From an uncultured Collinsella sp. (lineage in GTDB: Bacteria; Actinomycetota; Coriobacteriia; Coriobacteriales; Coriobacteriaceae), in assembly GCA_902496945.1 (NCBI GenBank), contig CABVDE010000049.1, positions 1 to 14,241 on the forward strand: 14,241 nt of DNA. The letters are read 5' to 3'. The notes beneath the pieces are model-generated. The model ran no database searches. It saw only the letters and a list, made by a program, of their open reading frames with translations, and was not told where the DNA came from. Of the stretch, positions 1 to 5,249 are shown in pieces. Made by a program: the position numbers and the translations under genes. Each line of letters starts with the position of its first letter. The stretch's first letter is position 1.

Positions 1-12
1 GGTCGCTCCGCT

Positions 13-36
13 CGGCTGGCGCGTCCCGCGCCGCCG
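13..36. repeat. GC-rich hairpin after the element ATPase gene, possible origin or terminator structure
   Basis: Arms CGGC-T-GGCGCG and CGCGCCGCCG close on a three-base loop (TCC), giving ten base pairs with one bulged T. An outer pair GGTCG (1-5) and CGACC (35-39) could extend it. The hairpin lies just beyond the ATPase stop codon. It is followed on the plus strand by a C-run, CCCCGCCCCCGTGGCGCTAT. In Tn916 and ICEBs1 the transfer origin lies between the matching ATPase gene and the relaxase gene, so this could be an oriT region; that is position-based inference. There is no T-run on the minus strand inside the window, so a simple terminator is less likely. Confidence 0.45.
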
Positions 37-60
37 ACCCCGCCCCCGTGGCGCTATACC

Positions 61-1548
61 CTATGCGTCTTGAATATCTGCGGGCTTCTCGGCGGTTTCG
101 CCCTCGGGGTTCACGGGAGATACCCCGTTACGGCGTTGAGCGGCGATATAAAGCCGTTTCAGCTCTTTCGGGTAGTCGACCTTCGAGTAGTCCGCAAACG
201 GGGCTTTGAAAGGTCTTGGAGCGTCCCAGCCGTCGAGCATGATATAACCCGTGCCCTTTTCCTCGATGGGCGCGGCATCGACCGAGCAGCCGAAAGCCAT
301 CTGGTAGCCCTCGCGGGACAGCGTGCCGAGGGACACGCGAGCGCCCAAGTTGTCGCGTATGTCGGTCGATATGGTATCGGCGCGGGGCTGCTGCATCGCC
401 AGAATCACGAACACGTTGGCGGCGCGGGCTTTCAGAACAAGCTGGGTCAGGTTGTCCCATACCTCGGCAAACGTCTTTTTGTCCGCGCCAGCCTTGAACG
501 CCGCGACCTCATCGAATATCAGGAACACGGGGTTAAGCCCGTAGGTAAAGGCATTGGCACCGAAACGGAAACGCTCGGGGTCCTGCATGTACTCGTAGCG
601 CCTATCCATCTCCTCACGGCACAGGCGCACGACCTTGGCAATCTGGGCGGGGGAAACGCCCACACGGTCGGAGCCTATGACATGAGAGAGCGAAGCGAGC
701 TCGGCGTTCTTGGGGTCGCAGATATACACCTCACCCGCAAAGCCGTTGGAATTGCCCAGCCGCAGGAACTCGGCTATCAGGTAGTAGATGAACGTGGACT
801 TGCCGCCGCCAGTGCCGCCGGCTATGAGCATATGGGGCAGGTGTGCGAAGTTCCACGACAGCTCACCCGTCAGCGGTATCACCTCGAGCCAACCCGTAGG
901 CTCGGAGGACAGCAGGCGGGGAACGGCTTGGATACGGGTATCCTCGACAACGCGGTACACGTAGTCCCAAGAAGCTATGCCATGCGTCTTGGATTCGAGC
1001 CTACAGCCCAAGGCGGCACCCAGACCGAGCTTATCCAACTCCCCCGTCTGCCTGCACCACTCGGTATCATCGAGGGCGCGGACGGTGAGGGTCGAACCGC
1101 GGGAGTAGACGCGGACGCGCATACCCGAGACGCGAACAGTCTTGTCGCTCTTTTTGTCCACTGGTTTCTCGCGGTAGAGCTTGGCATCGTTGAGGAAAGC
1201 CGAGACGGGAATCACAGCCCAAGCGCAGGGGTAGAGCCTGACATTGAAGCCGACAGCCACCAGAAAGAGCCACGCGCCGAGGGCGATCGAGAGCGCGGCG
1301 GGGACGAGCAGCGGCAGGAAGATAAAGCCCCTGCACGCGAACGAGAGCAGCAGATAGGCGATGAAGAACGGCAGGAAGGAGCTTATGCCGAGCAGGAGGG
1401 CGGGGAGCAGGGCGGGAACTAGGGGCTTGCGAGCGCTCACCAGAACGCCGCGCTCCAAACGCCTATCATCACGGGCATCGAGACGGGCGGCGAGCGGCAG
1501 GAAGAACCGCGACACCCAGCGGTTAGAGGTCAGGAAGTCATACAGCAC
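61..1548 (-). CDS. FtsK/SpoIIIE-type membrane ATPase of mobile element (Orf21/ConQ/TcpA-like coupling protein)
   Basis: This probably pumps DNA through the membrane as a hexamer, or hands DNA to a transfer channel. Counting from the GTG at 1548 (495 residues), two hydrophobic segments lie at about 43-65 and 74-100. A motor domain follows with Walker A (AGGTGGGKST, about 243-252), CDPKNAEL near 277, Walker B (VFLIFDEVAAF, about 341-351) and a conserved RDNLGARVSLG stretch near 398-408. This layout matches Tn916 Orf21 and ICEBs1 ConQ rather than the much longer chromosomal FtsK. The open frame extends upstream to 1662, but those residues overlap the preceding gene and look non-native. GTG at 1548 has GGGGG upstream and overlaps that gene's stop, suggesting translational coupling; GTG at 1557 is the alternative. 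Family assignment is strong; whether it serves conjugation or another form of DNA export is open. Confidence 0.85.
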   Translation of the reverse strand: MLYDFLTSNRWVSRFFLPLAARLDARDDRRLERGVLVSARKPLVPALLPALLLGISSFLPFFIAYLLLSFACRGFIFLPLLVPAALSIALGAWLFLVAVGFNVRLYPCAWAVIPVSAFLNDAKLYREKPVDKKSDKTVRVSGMRVRVYSRGSTLTVRALDDTEWCRQTGELDKLGLGAALGCRLESKTHGIASWDYVYRVVEDTRIQAVPRLLSSEPTGWLEVIPLTGELSWNFAHLPHMLIAGGTGGGKSTFIYYLIAEFLRLGNSNGFAGEVYICDPKNAELASLSHVIGSDRVGVSPAQIAKVVRLCREEMDRRYEYMQDPERFRFGANAFTYGLNPVFLIFDEVAAFKAGADKKTFAEVWDNLTQLVLKARAANVFVILAMQQPRADTISTDIRDNLGARVSLGTLSREGYQMAFGCSVDAAPIEEKGTGYIMLDGWDAPRPFKAPFADYSKVDYPKELKRLYIAAQRRNGVSPVNPEGETAEKPADIQDA

Positions 1549-2059
1549 GGGAGACACCCCCGAAGCGGGTAAAGACGGCACGGGAGCCGTCAGGGTAAAC
1601 GGAAGTGACGGAGAGGGAGAGCGCCGTACCGTCACGCAGGGCGGGCGCGACCTCGTAGGCACACCAGAGGGCTACGGGTTCGCCGTCCGCACCGACCTCG
1701 ACACCGTGACCGACAAAGGAGCCGAGGACAGAGCGACCGCCGACCGAAGCAGAGGTGACGGAGATTGACGCGGCACCGGGCGAGGACACCGCGAAAAGCA
1801 GGGCGGGGGTCTTGCCGTCAGAAGGGACTAGGCGCAGCGAGAGAGCGGAGCCGTCCGAGGACTCGAACCTATCGAACTCGCGGGCGTTGACGGGTACGGC
1901 GGCGCTACCCCGAACCCAGGGCGCACAGCACTCGAAGGGCGAGAGGGGCGCGGGCGGGACGGCGGCGCTAACGCGGGCAGTCTCGGAGACGAGCCAGCCG
2001 AGGACGAGGGCATAGAGAACCAAGACGAAGCAGAACAGGGCGCGGAGCGTCTTGCACAC
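1538..2059 (-). CDS. Membrane-anchored or exported protein of the element operon, unknown family
   Basis: I do not recognise this 173-residue protein. It starts with GTG (reads MCKTLRALF) behind a G-rich stretch, 12 bases after the preceding stop. Residues 7-24 form a strongly hydrophobic segment after a short basic start, so it is either a signal peptide (possible cut near VSA-AVP, about residue 32) or an N-terminal anchor. The rest is small-residue-rich with alternating hydrophobic positions, suggesting a beta-rich domain outside the membrane. A CC pair sits near residues 44-45. Its end overlaps the ATPase start, so the two are probably translated together and may work in the same envelope complex. 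Start codon uncertain. Confidence 0.7.
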   Translation of the reverse strand: MCKTLRALFCFVLVLYALVLGWLVSETARVSAAVPPAPLSPFECCAPWVRGSAAVPVNAREFDRFESSDGSALSLRLVPSDGKTPALLFAVSSPGAASISVTSASVGGRSVLGSFVGHGVEVGADGEPVALWCAYEVAPALRDGTALSLSVTSVYPDGSRAVFTRFGGVSRAV

Positions 2060-2071
2060 GGGAACCGCCCC

Positions 2072-2272
2072 CTAGTGGTAGAACGAGACGGGGTTGCCAG
2101 CCATAGCCGACAGAACCCAGAGGACGAGGGCGAGCAGCAGAATCAGCTGGGCAGTCTGGACACCGCGAGCGAGCGAGGGCATACGGTGGCTAGCGAGCCA
2201 GTCAGGGAGGAAAAACCAGACATTCGAGAGCGTTGCAACTATCCCCTTAAAGAGGGCGATAAAATAAGCCAT
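2072..2272 (-). CDS. Small 66-residue membrane peptide of the element operon
   Basis: An ATG start with a clear AAGGAG site eight bases upstream (2281-2286) supports this small gene. The product has two hydrophobic stretches, about residues 4-22 and 40-58, with a short polar and basic turn between (DWLASHRMPSLARG). No family is recognised. Its size, two-helix shape and place beside exported proteins and a DNA-pumping ATPase would suit a small channel subunit, a holin-like or coat-like peptide, or an assembly factor; none of these can be shown from sequence alone. Confidence 0.75.
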   Translation of the reverse strand: MAYFIALFKGIVATLSNVWFFLPDWLASHRMPSLARGVQTAQLILLLALVLWVLSAMAGNPVSFYH

Positions 2273-2315
2273 AGTAACGGCTCCTTAATCGTAAACGGGT
2301 TCAGTTGAAAGAGAG

Positions 2316-2356
2316 CCGCCCCGCGCTCGGGATTGGCGTTTTGAGACGCGGGGCGG
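2316..2356. repeat. Intercistronic inverted repeat, 10-bp perfect arms
   Basis: CCGCCCCGCG (2316-2325) and CGCGGGGCGG (2347-2356) form a perfect ten-pair stem with a 21-base loop. It sits in the gap between the 111-residue and 66-residue genes. No proper T-run follows on the minus strand, so it is more likely an RNA processing, stability or attenuation element than a full terminator. The same C-rich core recurs in the inverted repeat near 5068-5132. Confidence 0.5.
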
Positions 2357-2389
2357 TAGCTGGAATCGGCAGCGGTCAGGGGGTCGTTA

Positions 2390-2725
2390 CTACTCCTTAC
2401 CGCGCGGCTGGTTAGCCAGTCGGCAGGCATCAGCGGACGCGGTGACGGCGATACGACCGTTACGACCGACATAGGGGCGGGCGTTGAGGTTGGTAAAGAC
2501 CACCTCGGTACCCGTGGGAATCTCGTCCTCGGGGTCGAACAGCAGGGCGGGAGCGCCCTCGACCAGCACGTTCAAATGCTCATAGCCGTTGGCGAGGTCA
2601 ACCACATCGAAGCGGGTACCGCTGATGTTATCGGTGCGCTGATTAGTGGCGCGGTCGTACTCGTAGGCAATCGAGTTGCCAGCGAGGAAGAAACGGTGAC
2701 CGTTCAGGTCGAGCTTATAAGCCAT
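2390..2725 (-). CDS. Small acidic element protein, possible ssDNA-binding / DUF961 (Orf22/23, HelP)-like
   Basis: The product is 111 residues, soluble, with no membrane segment. The ATG at 2725 has AAAGGG upstream and lies 15 bases after the preceding stop. The middle (SGTRFDVVDL, about 35-44; GYEHLNVLVEG, 47-57) and end (TEVVFTNLNARPYVGRNGR, 72-90) show short beta strands like a compact OB-like barrel. Length, fold pattern and position upstream of the Orf21-like ATPase resemble the DUF961 proteins of Tn916 and ICEBs1 (YdcP/HelP, a helicase processivity factor), or a phage-type single-stranded DNA binder. This is a family-level guess from pattern and context, not a firm match. Confidence 0.7.
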   Translation of the reverse strand: MAYKLDLNGHRFFLAGNSIAYEYDRATNQRTDNISGTRFDVVDLANGYEHLNVLVEGAPALLFDPEDEIPTGTEVVFTNLNARPYVGRNGRIAVTASADACRLANQPRGKE

Positions 2726-2740
2726 GATGAAAAGCCCTTT

Positions 2741-3304
2741 CTAGGCGATAGCGAAGCTATACGTAACGTTGCCAGTGACGGAATCGGAGTACCAAACATC
2801 CTGCTGGGTGCTAAGGGTATCCTCGGAATCAGAGCCGTTGATATGCAGCACGCCCTTGGAATCGTTCGTACCGTTGCTAATGTCCTTGGCGCTGAACTCG
2901 GTCTTGCCCTGCGTGACGGACAGCATATACGGCGCTTGGTGACGGTCGGTATCGGCGCGAGCGGTGACCTTCTTACCCTTGCCAATGATGCCAGCGACAT
3001 TGACACGATACTTTGCAGTGATGGAGTTAGAACCTGCACCGATACCCGAAACACTGATAGAGGTCGGCACCGTGACAACGTACTTGCCGAGGTCATGGTC
3101 GGTGCCGTTCTTATCCTTCCACGTGCCGTCAGCCGTGAGGGTAACGGGGACGTTGGCGGTAGCGGTACCCTGCTCGGAGCTTTCAATAGCGTTGTCAGCG
3201 CCGAGATTGACGGCGGGTGCGGCGAAAGCCGACAGCGGGGAACCGATAACAGCTGCGAGCGCGAGGGCGGGCATGAGCTTTACGGCGGTCTTGGGGTTTA
3301 ACAT
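2741..3304 (-). CDS. Secreted beta-rich surface protein of the element operon
   Basis: The product is 187 residues from the ATG at 3304, which has a strong AAAGGAG site seven bases upstream; an in-frame start at 3340 lacks this support. It begins with a classical signal peptide (basic start, hydrophobic core about 10-24, predicted cut AFA-AP near residue 28). The mature part is rich in Thr, Ser, Val and Gly, with alternating strands (KYVVTVPTSISVSG, YRVNVAGIIGKGKKV), like an immunoglobulin-type or WxL-like surface fold. No LPxTG sorting signal or C-terminal anchor is present. It may be a secreted subunit, a filament or coat component, or an adhesion factor. No specific family is recognised. 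Confidence 0.8.
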   Translation of the reverse strand: MLNPKTAVKLMPALALAAVIGSPLSAFAAPAVNLGADNAIESSEQGTATANVPVTLTADGTWKDKNGTDHDLGKYVVTVPTSISVSGIGAGSNSITAKYRVNVAGIIGKGKKVTARADTDRHQAPYMLSVTQGKTEFSAKDISNGTNDSKGVLHINGSDSEDTLSTQQDVWYSDSVTGNVTYSFAIA

Positions 3305-3330
3305 GACAGTCTCCTTTCGGGAGGGGTTTC

Positions 3331-3351
3331 GGTCGCGCACCTCACGCGACC
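3331..3351. repeat. Leader hairpin upstream of the secreted protein gene
   Basis: GGTCGCG (3331-3337) and CGCGACC (3345-3351) make a perfect seven-pair stem with a seven-base loop. It falls just upstream of the ribosome binding site of the secreted protein gene, so it would be in the mRNA leader or intercistronic part. It may stabilise or punctuate the message. Confidence 0.45.
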
Positions 3352-3361
3352 CTTGGATATG

Positions 3362-3398
3362 AACACGTCTCGGGCATTGAAAATGATCGAGACGTTTT
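3362..3398. repeat. Intercistronic inverted repeat with GGCATTGAAAA in its loop
   Basis: ACGTCTCG (3365-3372) and CGAGACGT (3388-3395) pair perfectly, with two further matches after one mismatch. The 15-base loop starts with GGCATTGAAAA (3373-3383), an 11-base word that occurs twice more upstream of the operon (5112-5122 and 5131-5141). The structure lies between the 300-residue and secreted protein genes and may serve as an RNA processing or protein-binding site. Confidence 0.5.
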
Positions 3399-3429
3399 CA
3401 CCTACACAAAGACGTTTTCACCTACACAA
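3391..3429. repeat. Tandem 20-bp direct repeat across a stop codon
   Basis: The 19-base word GACGTTTTCACCTACACAA occurs at 3391-3409 and 3411-3429 with one A between, so the period is 20 bases. The second copy includes the stop codon of the 300-residue membrane protein (3422-3424), and the first carries the same TAG in the spacer. It looks like a recent tandem duplication. Confidence 0.85.
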
Positions 3430-4324
3430 CGGTCAGGGTGAAATCGAACGAGGTCGAGCCAGCGGGCGTTTTCCCGTCACGGGCTAGCACGGAGTTCCAG
3501 ACGGTGCGGGCGCTATAGGTGCCAGCTGGGACGGACTGCGTGAGCTTGATATGGTTTACCTCACACCCAGGGCGAATAAAGGCACCGTACCCCGTTTTAT
3601 CAGGGGCGTTGTAAACACATTCGTTGTCGGAAAACTGATTATTGCCGTCCATATCCACCCAGATACTCGGACTACTCAAAATGGGGTTCCCGCCCGTTTT
3701 GCCCTTGGCGTACTTGCAGGTCGAAGGAAGCGAAAGACGAAAATCTTGAGTCAGGGTATCGGCTTTCCAGACGCTATCGACCGTGGCATCATACGCGGCG
3801 TAATCGACCGATACAACGGGCTTGGACGTAGCGCCAGCCGTGCCCGTCATGCCCGACAGGAAATCGGGCGAGCCAGACGGGGAACAGAGCGACAGGGACA
3901 GGCAGAGCAGCAGGGCACAGAGCGCGAGCGGCAGGAGCAGTACCCATTTGCGGAGGTGGTAGACGCGGGCGTAGAACTGGAAACCGTCCTTATCTCGCTC
4001 CGCCCTCACGCAGCCAGCAGCACGGAAAAACAGGCGCTTGCGGTCAGTTTCCAGACGGGCGGCGTGCCAATACTTCCCCGCCTTGACCCATAAAAGCGGT
4101 TGATGCGGGTTACCGTTATAGATACAGAGCAGGGTCGGGTCGTTGCAGTCCTTGGGGGGACGGCGGCGCATGGCGAAAGCATTGAGATACACCAAAGGTT
4201 CATCGTCAGGGTCGGGGTCTGCCACGGCGGGCAGCTTGCAACCCGTCAGACGTTCCGAGGTGTCACCCTCGAAATCATCAACGACATGCGCAAGCGGGGC
4301 GGGGTCATAATGCAGACGGCGCAT
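3422..4324 (-). CDS. Type II membrane protein with extracytoplasmic beta domain and EF-hand-like loop
   Basis: The ATG overlaps the preceding stop by one base (TAATG), so translation is coupled to the upstream DNA-binding protein gene. Residues 1-126 are basic, probably cytoplasmic and unrecognised. One membrane segment follows (about 127-147, Leu-rich), preceded by LRKW, which predicts an inside N-terminus. Residues 148-300 would lie outside and contain DMDGNNQFSDNE (224-235), spaced like a 12-residue EF-hand calcium loop (acidic or Asn at 1, 3, 5; Phe at 8; Glu at 12; Asn instead of Gly at 6). Three outside Cys (203, 236, 254) are present. The end (IRPGCEV, then PAGTYSARTV, TSFDFTLTVV) resembles beta-sandwich domains I recall from secreted proteins of gut Firmicutes. 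Function unknown; it could link a cytoplasmic complex to the surface. Confidence 0.75.
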   Translation of the reverse strand: MRRLHYDPAPLAHVVDDFEGDTSERLTGCKLPAVADPDPDDEPLVYLNAFAMRRRPPKDCNDPTLLCIYNGNPHQPLLWVKAGKYWHAARLETDRKRLFFRAAGCVRAERDKDGFQFYARVYHLRKWVLLLPLALCALLLCLSLSLCSPSGSPDFLSGMTGTAGATSKPVVSVDYAAYDATVDSVWKADTLTQDFRLSLPSTCKYAKGKTGGNPILSSPSIWVDMDGNNQFSDNECVYNAPDKTGYGAFIRPGCEVNHIKLTQSVPAGTYSARTVWNSVLARDGKTPAGSTSFDFTLTVV

Positions 4325-4926
4325 TAGAACAGCTCCGAAGCGTCAGCGAAACCGTCTGCATCTACCGCACCGTTCGGGAACAGGTCAGACTGGTCAAATA
4401 TGGACGGGTCGAAACCCTCGGAATTGCGAGGGTCGGAACGATAGGGGAACATGAGCCTATAGGGGTCATATGCGGCGGGCGTATCGGCGGGGACGGTATC
4501 ACCAGCGACTATGAGAACGTCCTTGAAGCCCTCACGGGTCAGGCAGTAGGCGGCGCGGAGAACAGCGCGAATGGCGAAGTTTCGATAAACCTTCCCCTCA
4601 AAACAGGGGCGAAGCTCGGTCTCAATGAAGCTATCGAGCGTGGGAACAAGTGAGCGATTAATGGCAGTCACATATCGAATCTCGCTCGGAAAGACAGACG
4701 GGAGGTTCATGCGGCTGAAATCGAAGTCGGGAGACATGAGCACTTTCCAGAGGATAGCGCCGCCCTGCTGCCTAAAGCGCTTAACAAGGTAGAAAGCGTA
4801 GCCGACAGCAGCGGAATCAGTTGGTTTGATAGTAGGGTGCGCGAGAACGTAGGCGCGGCGTATATCTTGGAGCAGCGCCATAGTTTCACGGGCGAGTTTG
4901 ACGGACAGGGTTGGGGTAGTAGCCAT
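4324..4926 (-). CDS. Probable double ribbon-helix-helix DNA-binding regulator, first gene of the element operon
   Basis: The product is 200 residues from the ATG at 4926, chosen because AAAGGAACC lies just upstream; an in-frame GTG at 4941 has no such site. Residues 5-50 read as a strand (TLSVKLA), helix (RETMALLQDIRRAYVLAH) and second helix (DSAAVGYAFYLVKRF), the pattern of CopG/MetJ-type ribbon-helix-helix domains. Residues about 85-130 repeat a similar layout (RYVTAINRSL, VPTLDSFIETELRP, YRNFAIRAVLRAAYCLTRE), so one chain may hold two domains. The C-terminal 45 residues are acidic and Asp/Phe-rich. The promoter in front carries two matched palindromes, so self-repression is plausible. The fold is inferred from pattern only; a relaxosome accessory protein is the main alternative. 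Confidence 0.65.
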   Translation of the reverse strand: MATTPTLSVKLARETMALLQDIRRAYVLAHPTIKPTDSAAVGYAFYLVKRFRQQGGAILWKVLMSPDFDFSRMNLPSVFPSEIRYVTAINRSLVPTLDSFIETELRPCFEGKVYRNFAIRAVLRAAYCLTREGFKDVLIVAGDTVPADTPAAYDPYRLMFPYRSDPRNSEGFDPSIFDQSDLFPNGAVDADGFADASELF

Positions 4927-4951
4927 CTTGGTTCCTTTCACTAGAGACGTA

Positions 4952-4968
4952 GGTAGAACTGCTCTACC
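4952..4968. promoter_or_regulatory. Operator-like palindrome 2 (downstream)
   Basis: GGTAGA-ACTGC-TCTACC has six-base inverted arms. It falls at about +4 to +20 relative to the predicted start of transcription, where a bound protein would block polymerase. It matches the second copy at 4988-5002 in both arms. Confidence 0.75.
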
Positions 4969-4978
4969 GTTGATTTGG

Positions 4979-5007
4979 ATTATAGAAGTAGAATCGCTCT
5001 ACCGCAA
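4979..5007 (-). promoter_or_regulatory. Main promoter of the element operon
   Basis: On the minus strand, TTGCGG (5002-5007) is followed by a 17-base spacer and a perfect TATAAT (4979-4984). Transcription would start near 4972, giving a leader of about 45 bases before the ATG at 4926. This is the best sigma-70-type promoter in the window. One operator-like palindrome lies in the spacer and another just downstream of the start. Confidence 0.8.
4988..5002. promoter_or_regulatory. Operator-like palindrome 1 (promoter spacer)
   Basis: GTAGA-ATCGC-TCTAC has five-base inverted arms and lies between the -35 and -10 boxes. Its centre is 35 bp from the centre of the second copy. The two sites share the wider word GGTAGAGC-NN-TTCTAC on the minus strand. 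Confidence 0.75.
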
Positions 5008-5067
5008 GGGAGAAATTGAAAATATTTCCGAGAGCCAGTCAGCCGCGACAGAGACGCGTTTACAACA

Positions 5068-5132
5068 CCGCCCCGTCTTTCCAACACCTTCCGTTGTTCT
5101 GGTGGACTACAGGCATTGAAAAGGCGGGGCGG
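5068..5132. repeat. Long-loop inverted repeat near the element end
   Basis: CCGCCCCGTCTT (5068-5079) pairs with AAGGCGGGGCGG (5121-5132), 12 positions with one G-T wobble and a 41-base loop. CAACACC also occurs twice (5063-5069, 5081-5087). It lies in the non-coding stretch between the element promoter and guaA, where attachment or replication sites would be expected. Confidence 0.45.
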
Positions 5133-5149
5133 CATTGAAAACGCTGGGC
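5112..5149. repeat. Tandem 19-bp iteron-like repeat
   Basis: Two adjoining 19-base units (5112-5130 and 5131-5149) agree at 17 positions and both start with GGCATTGAAAA. A third copy of that 11-base word is at 3373-3383. Iteron-like repeats in non-coding DNA close to the element end may bind a replication initiator, recombinase or excisionase. Confidence 0.7.
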
Positions 5150-5171
5150 TATCCGAACGATAGCGGTAGAT

Positions 5172-5192
5172 AGGTTGCCCAGAGGTTGCCCA
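5172..5192. repeat. Direct repeat AGGTTGCCCA x2, candidate recombinase arm sites
   Basis: AGGTTGCCCA occurs at 5172-5181 and 5183-5192, an 11-bp period, beside the guaA terminator. Spacing near one helical turn and position at the element-chromosome junction fit integrase arm-type or excisionase sites. That role is inference only. Confidence 0.6.
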
Positions 5193-5193
5193 T

Positions 5194-5230
5194 AAAAAAA
5201 GCCCCCGACCGTTCCAACAGGTCAGGGGCT
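5194..5230 (-). terminator. Intrinsic terminator of guaA
   Basis: On the minus strand AGCCCCTGACC and GGTCGGGGGCT form an 11-pair stem (one G-T pair) with a nine-base loop, followed by seven T. It begins about 20 bases after the guaA stop. It separates guaA from the element operon, which reads in the same direction. Confidence 0.9.
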
Positions 5231-5249
5231 TGAAATCACTTAAAATGTT

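Noticed and set aside
70..1422. Long plus-strand open frame opposite the ATPase gene
   Set aside because: It is a GC-driven shadow of the minus-strand gene with no recognisable protein features; the minus frame has Walker motifs.
3391..3429. Start of a CRISPR array
   Set aside because: Only two units with a one-base spacer; no array and no cas genes.
61..4926. Definite filamentous prophage
   Set aside because: The ATPase has N-terminal membrane segments and the Orf21/ConQ layout rather than the Zot/pI layout, and no coat protein can be named. Kept only as an alternative.
4898..5119. Small plus-strand frame across the element promoter
   Set aside because: It covers the promoter, both palindromes and the repeats on the opposite strand, has no ribosome site and no protein-like pattern.
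5194..5230. Guanine-type riboswitch related to guaA
   Set aside because: It lies after the gene, not before it, and is a plain hairpin followed by a T-run, so it is a terminator.
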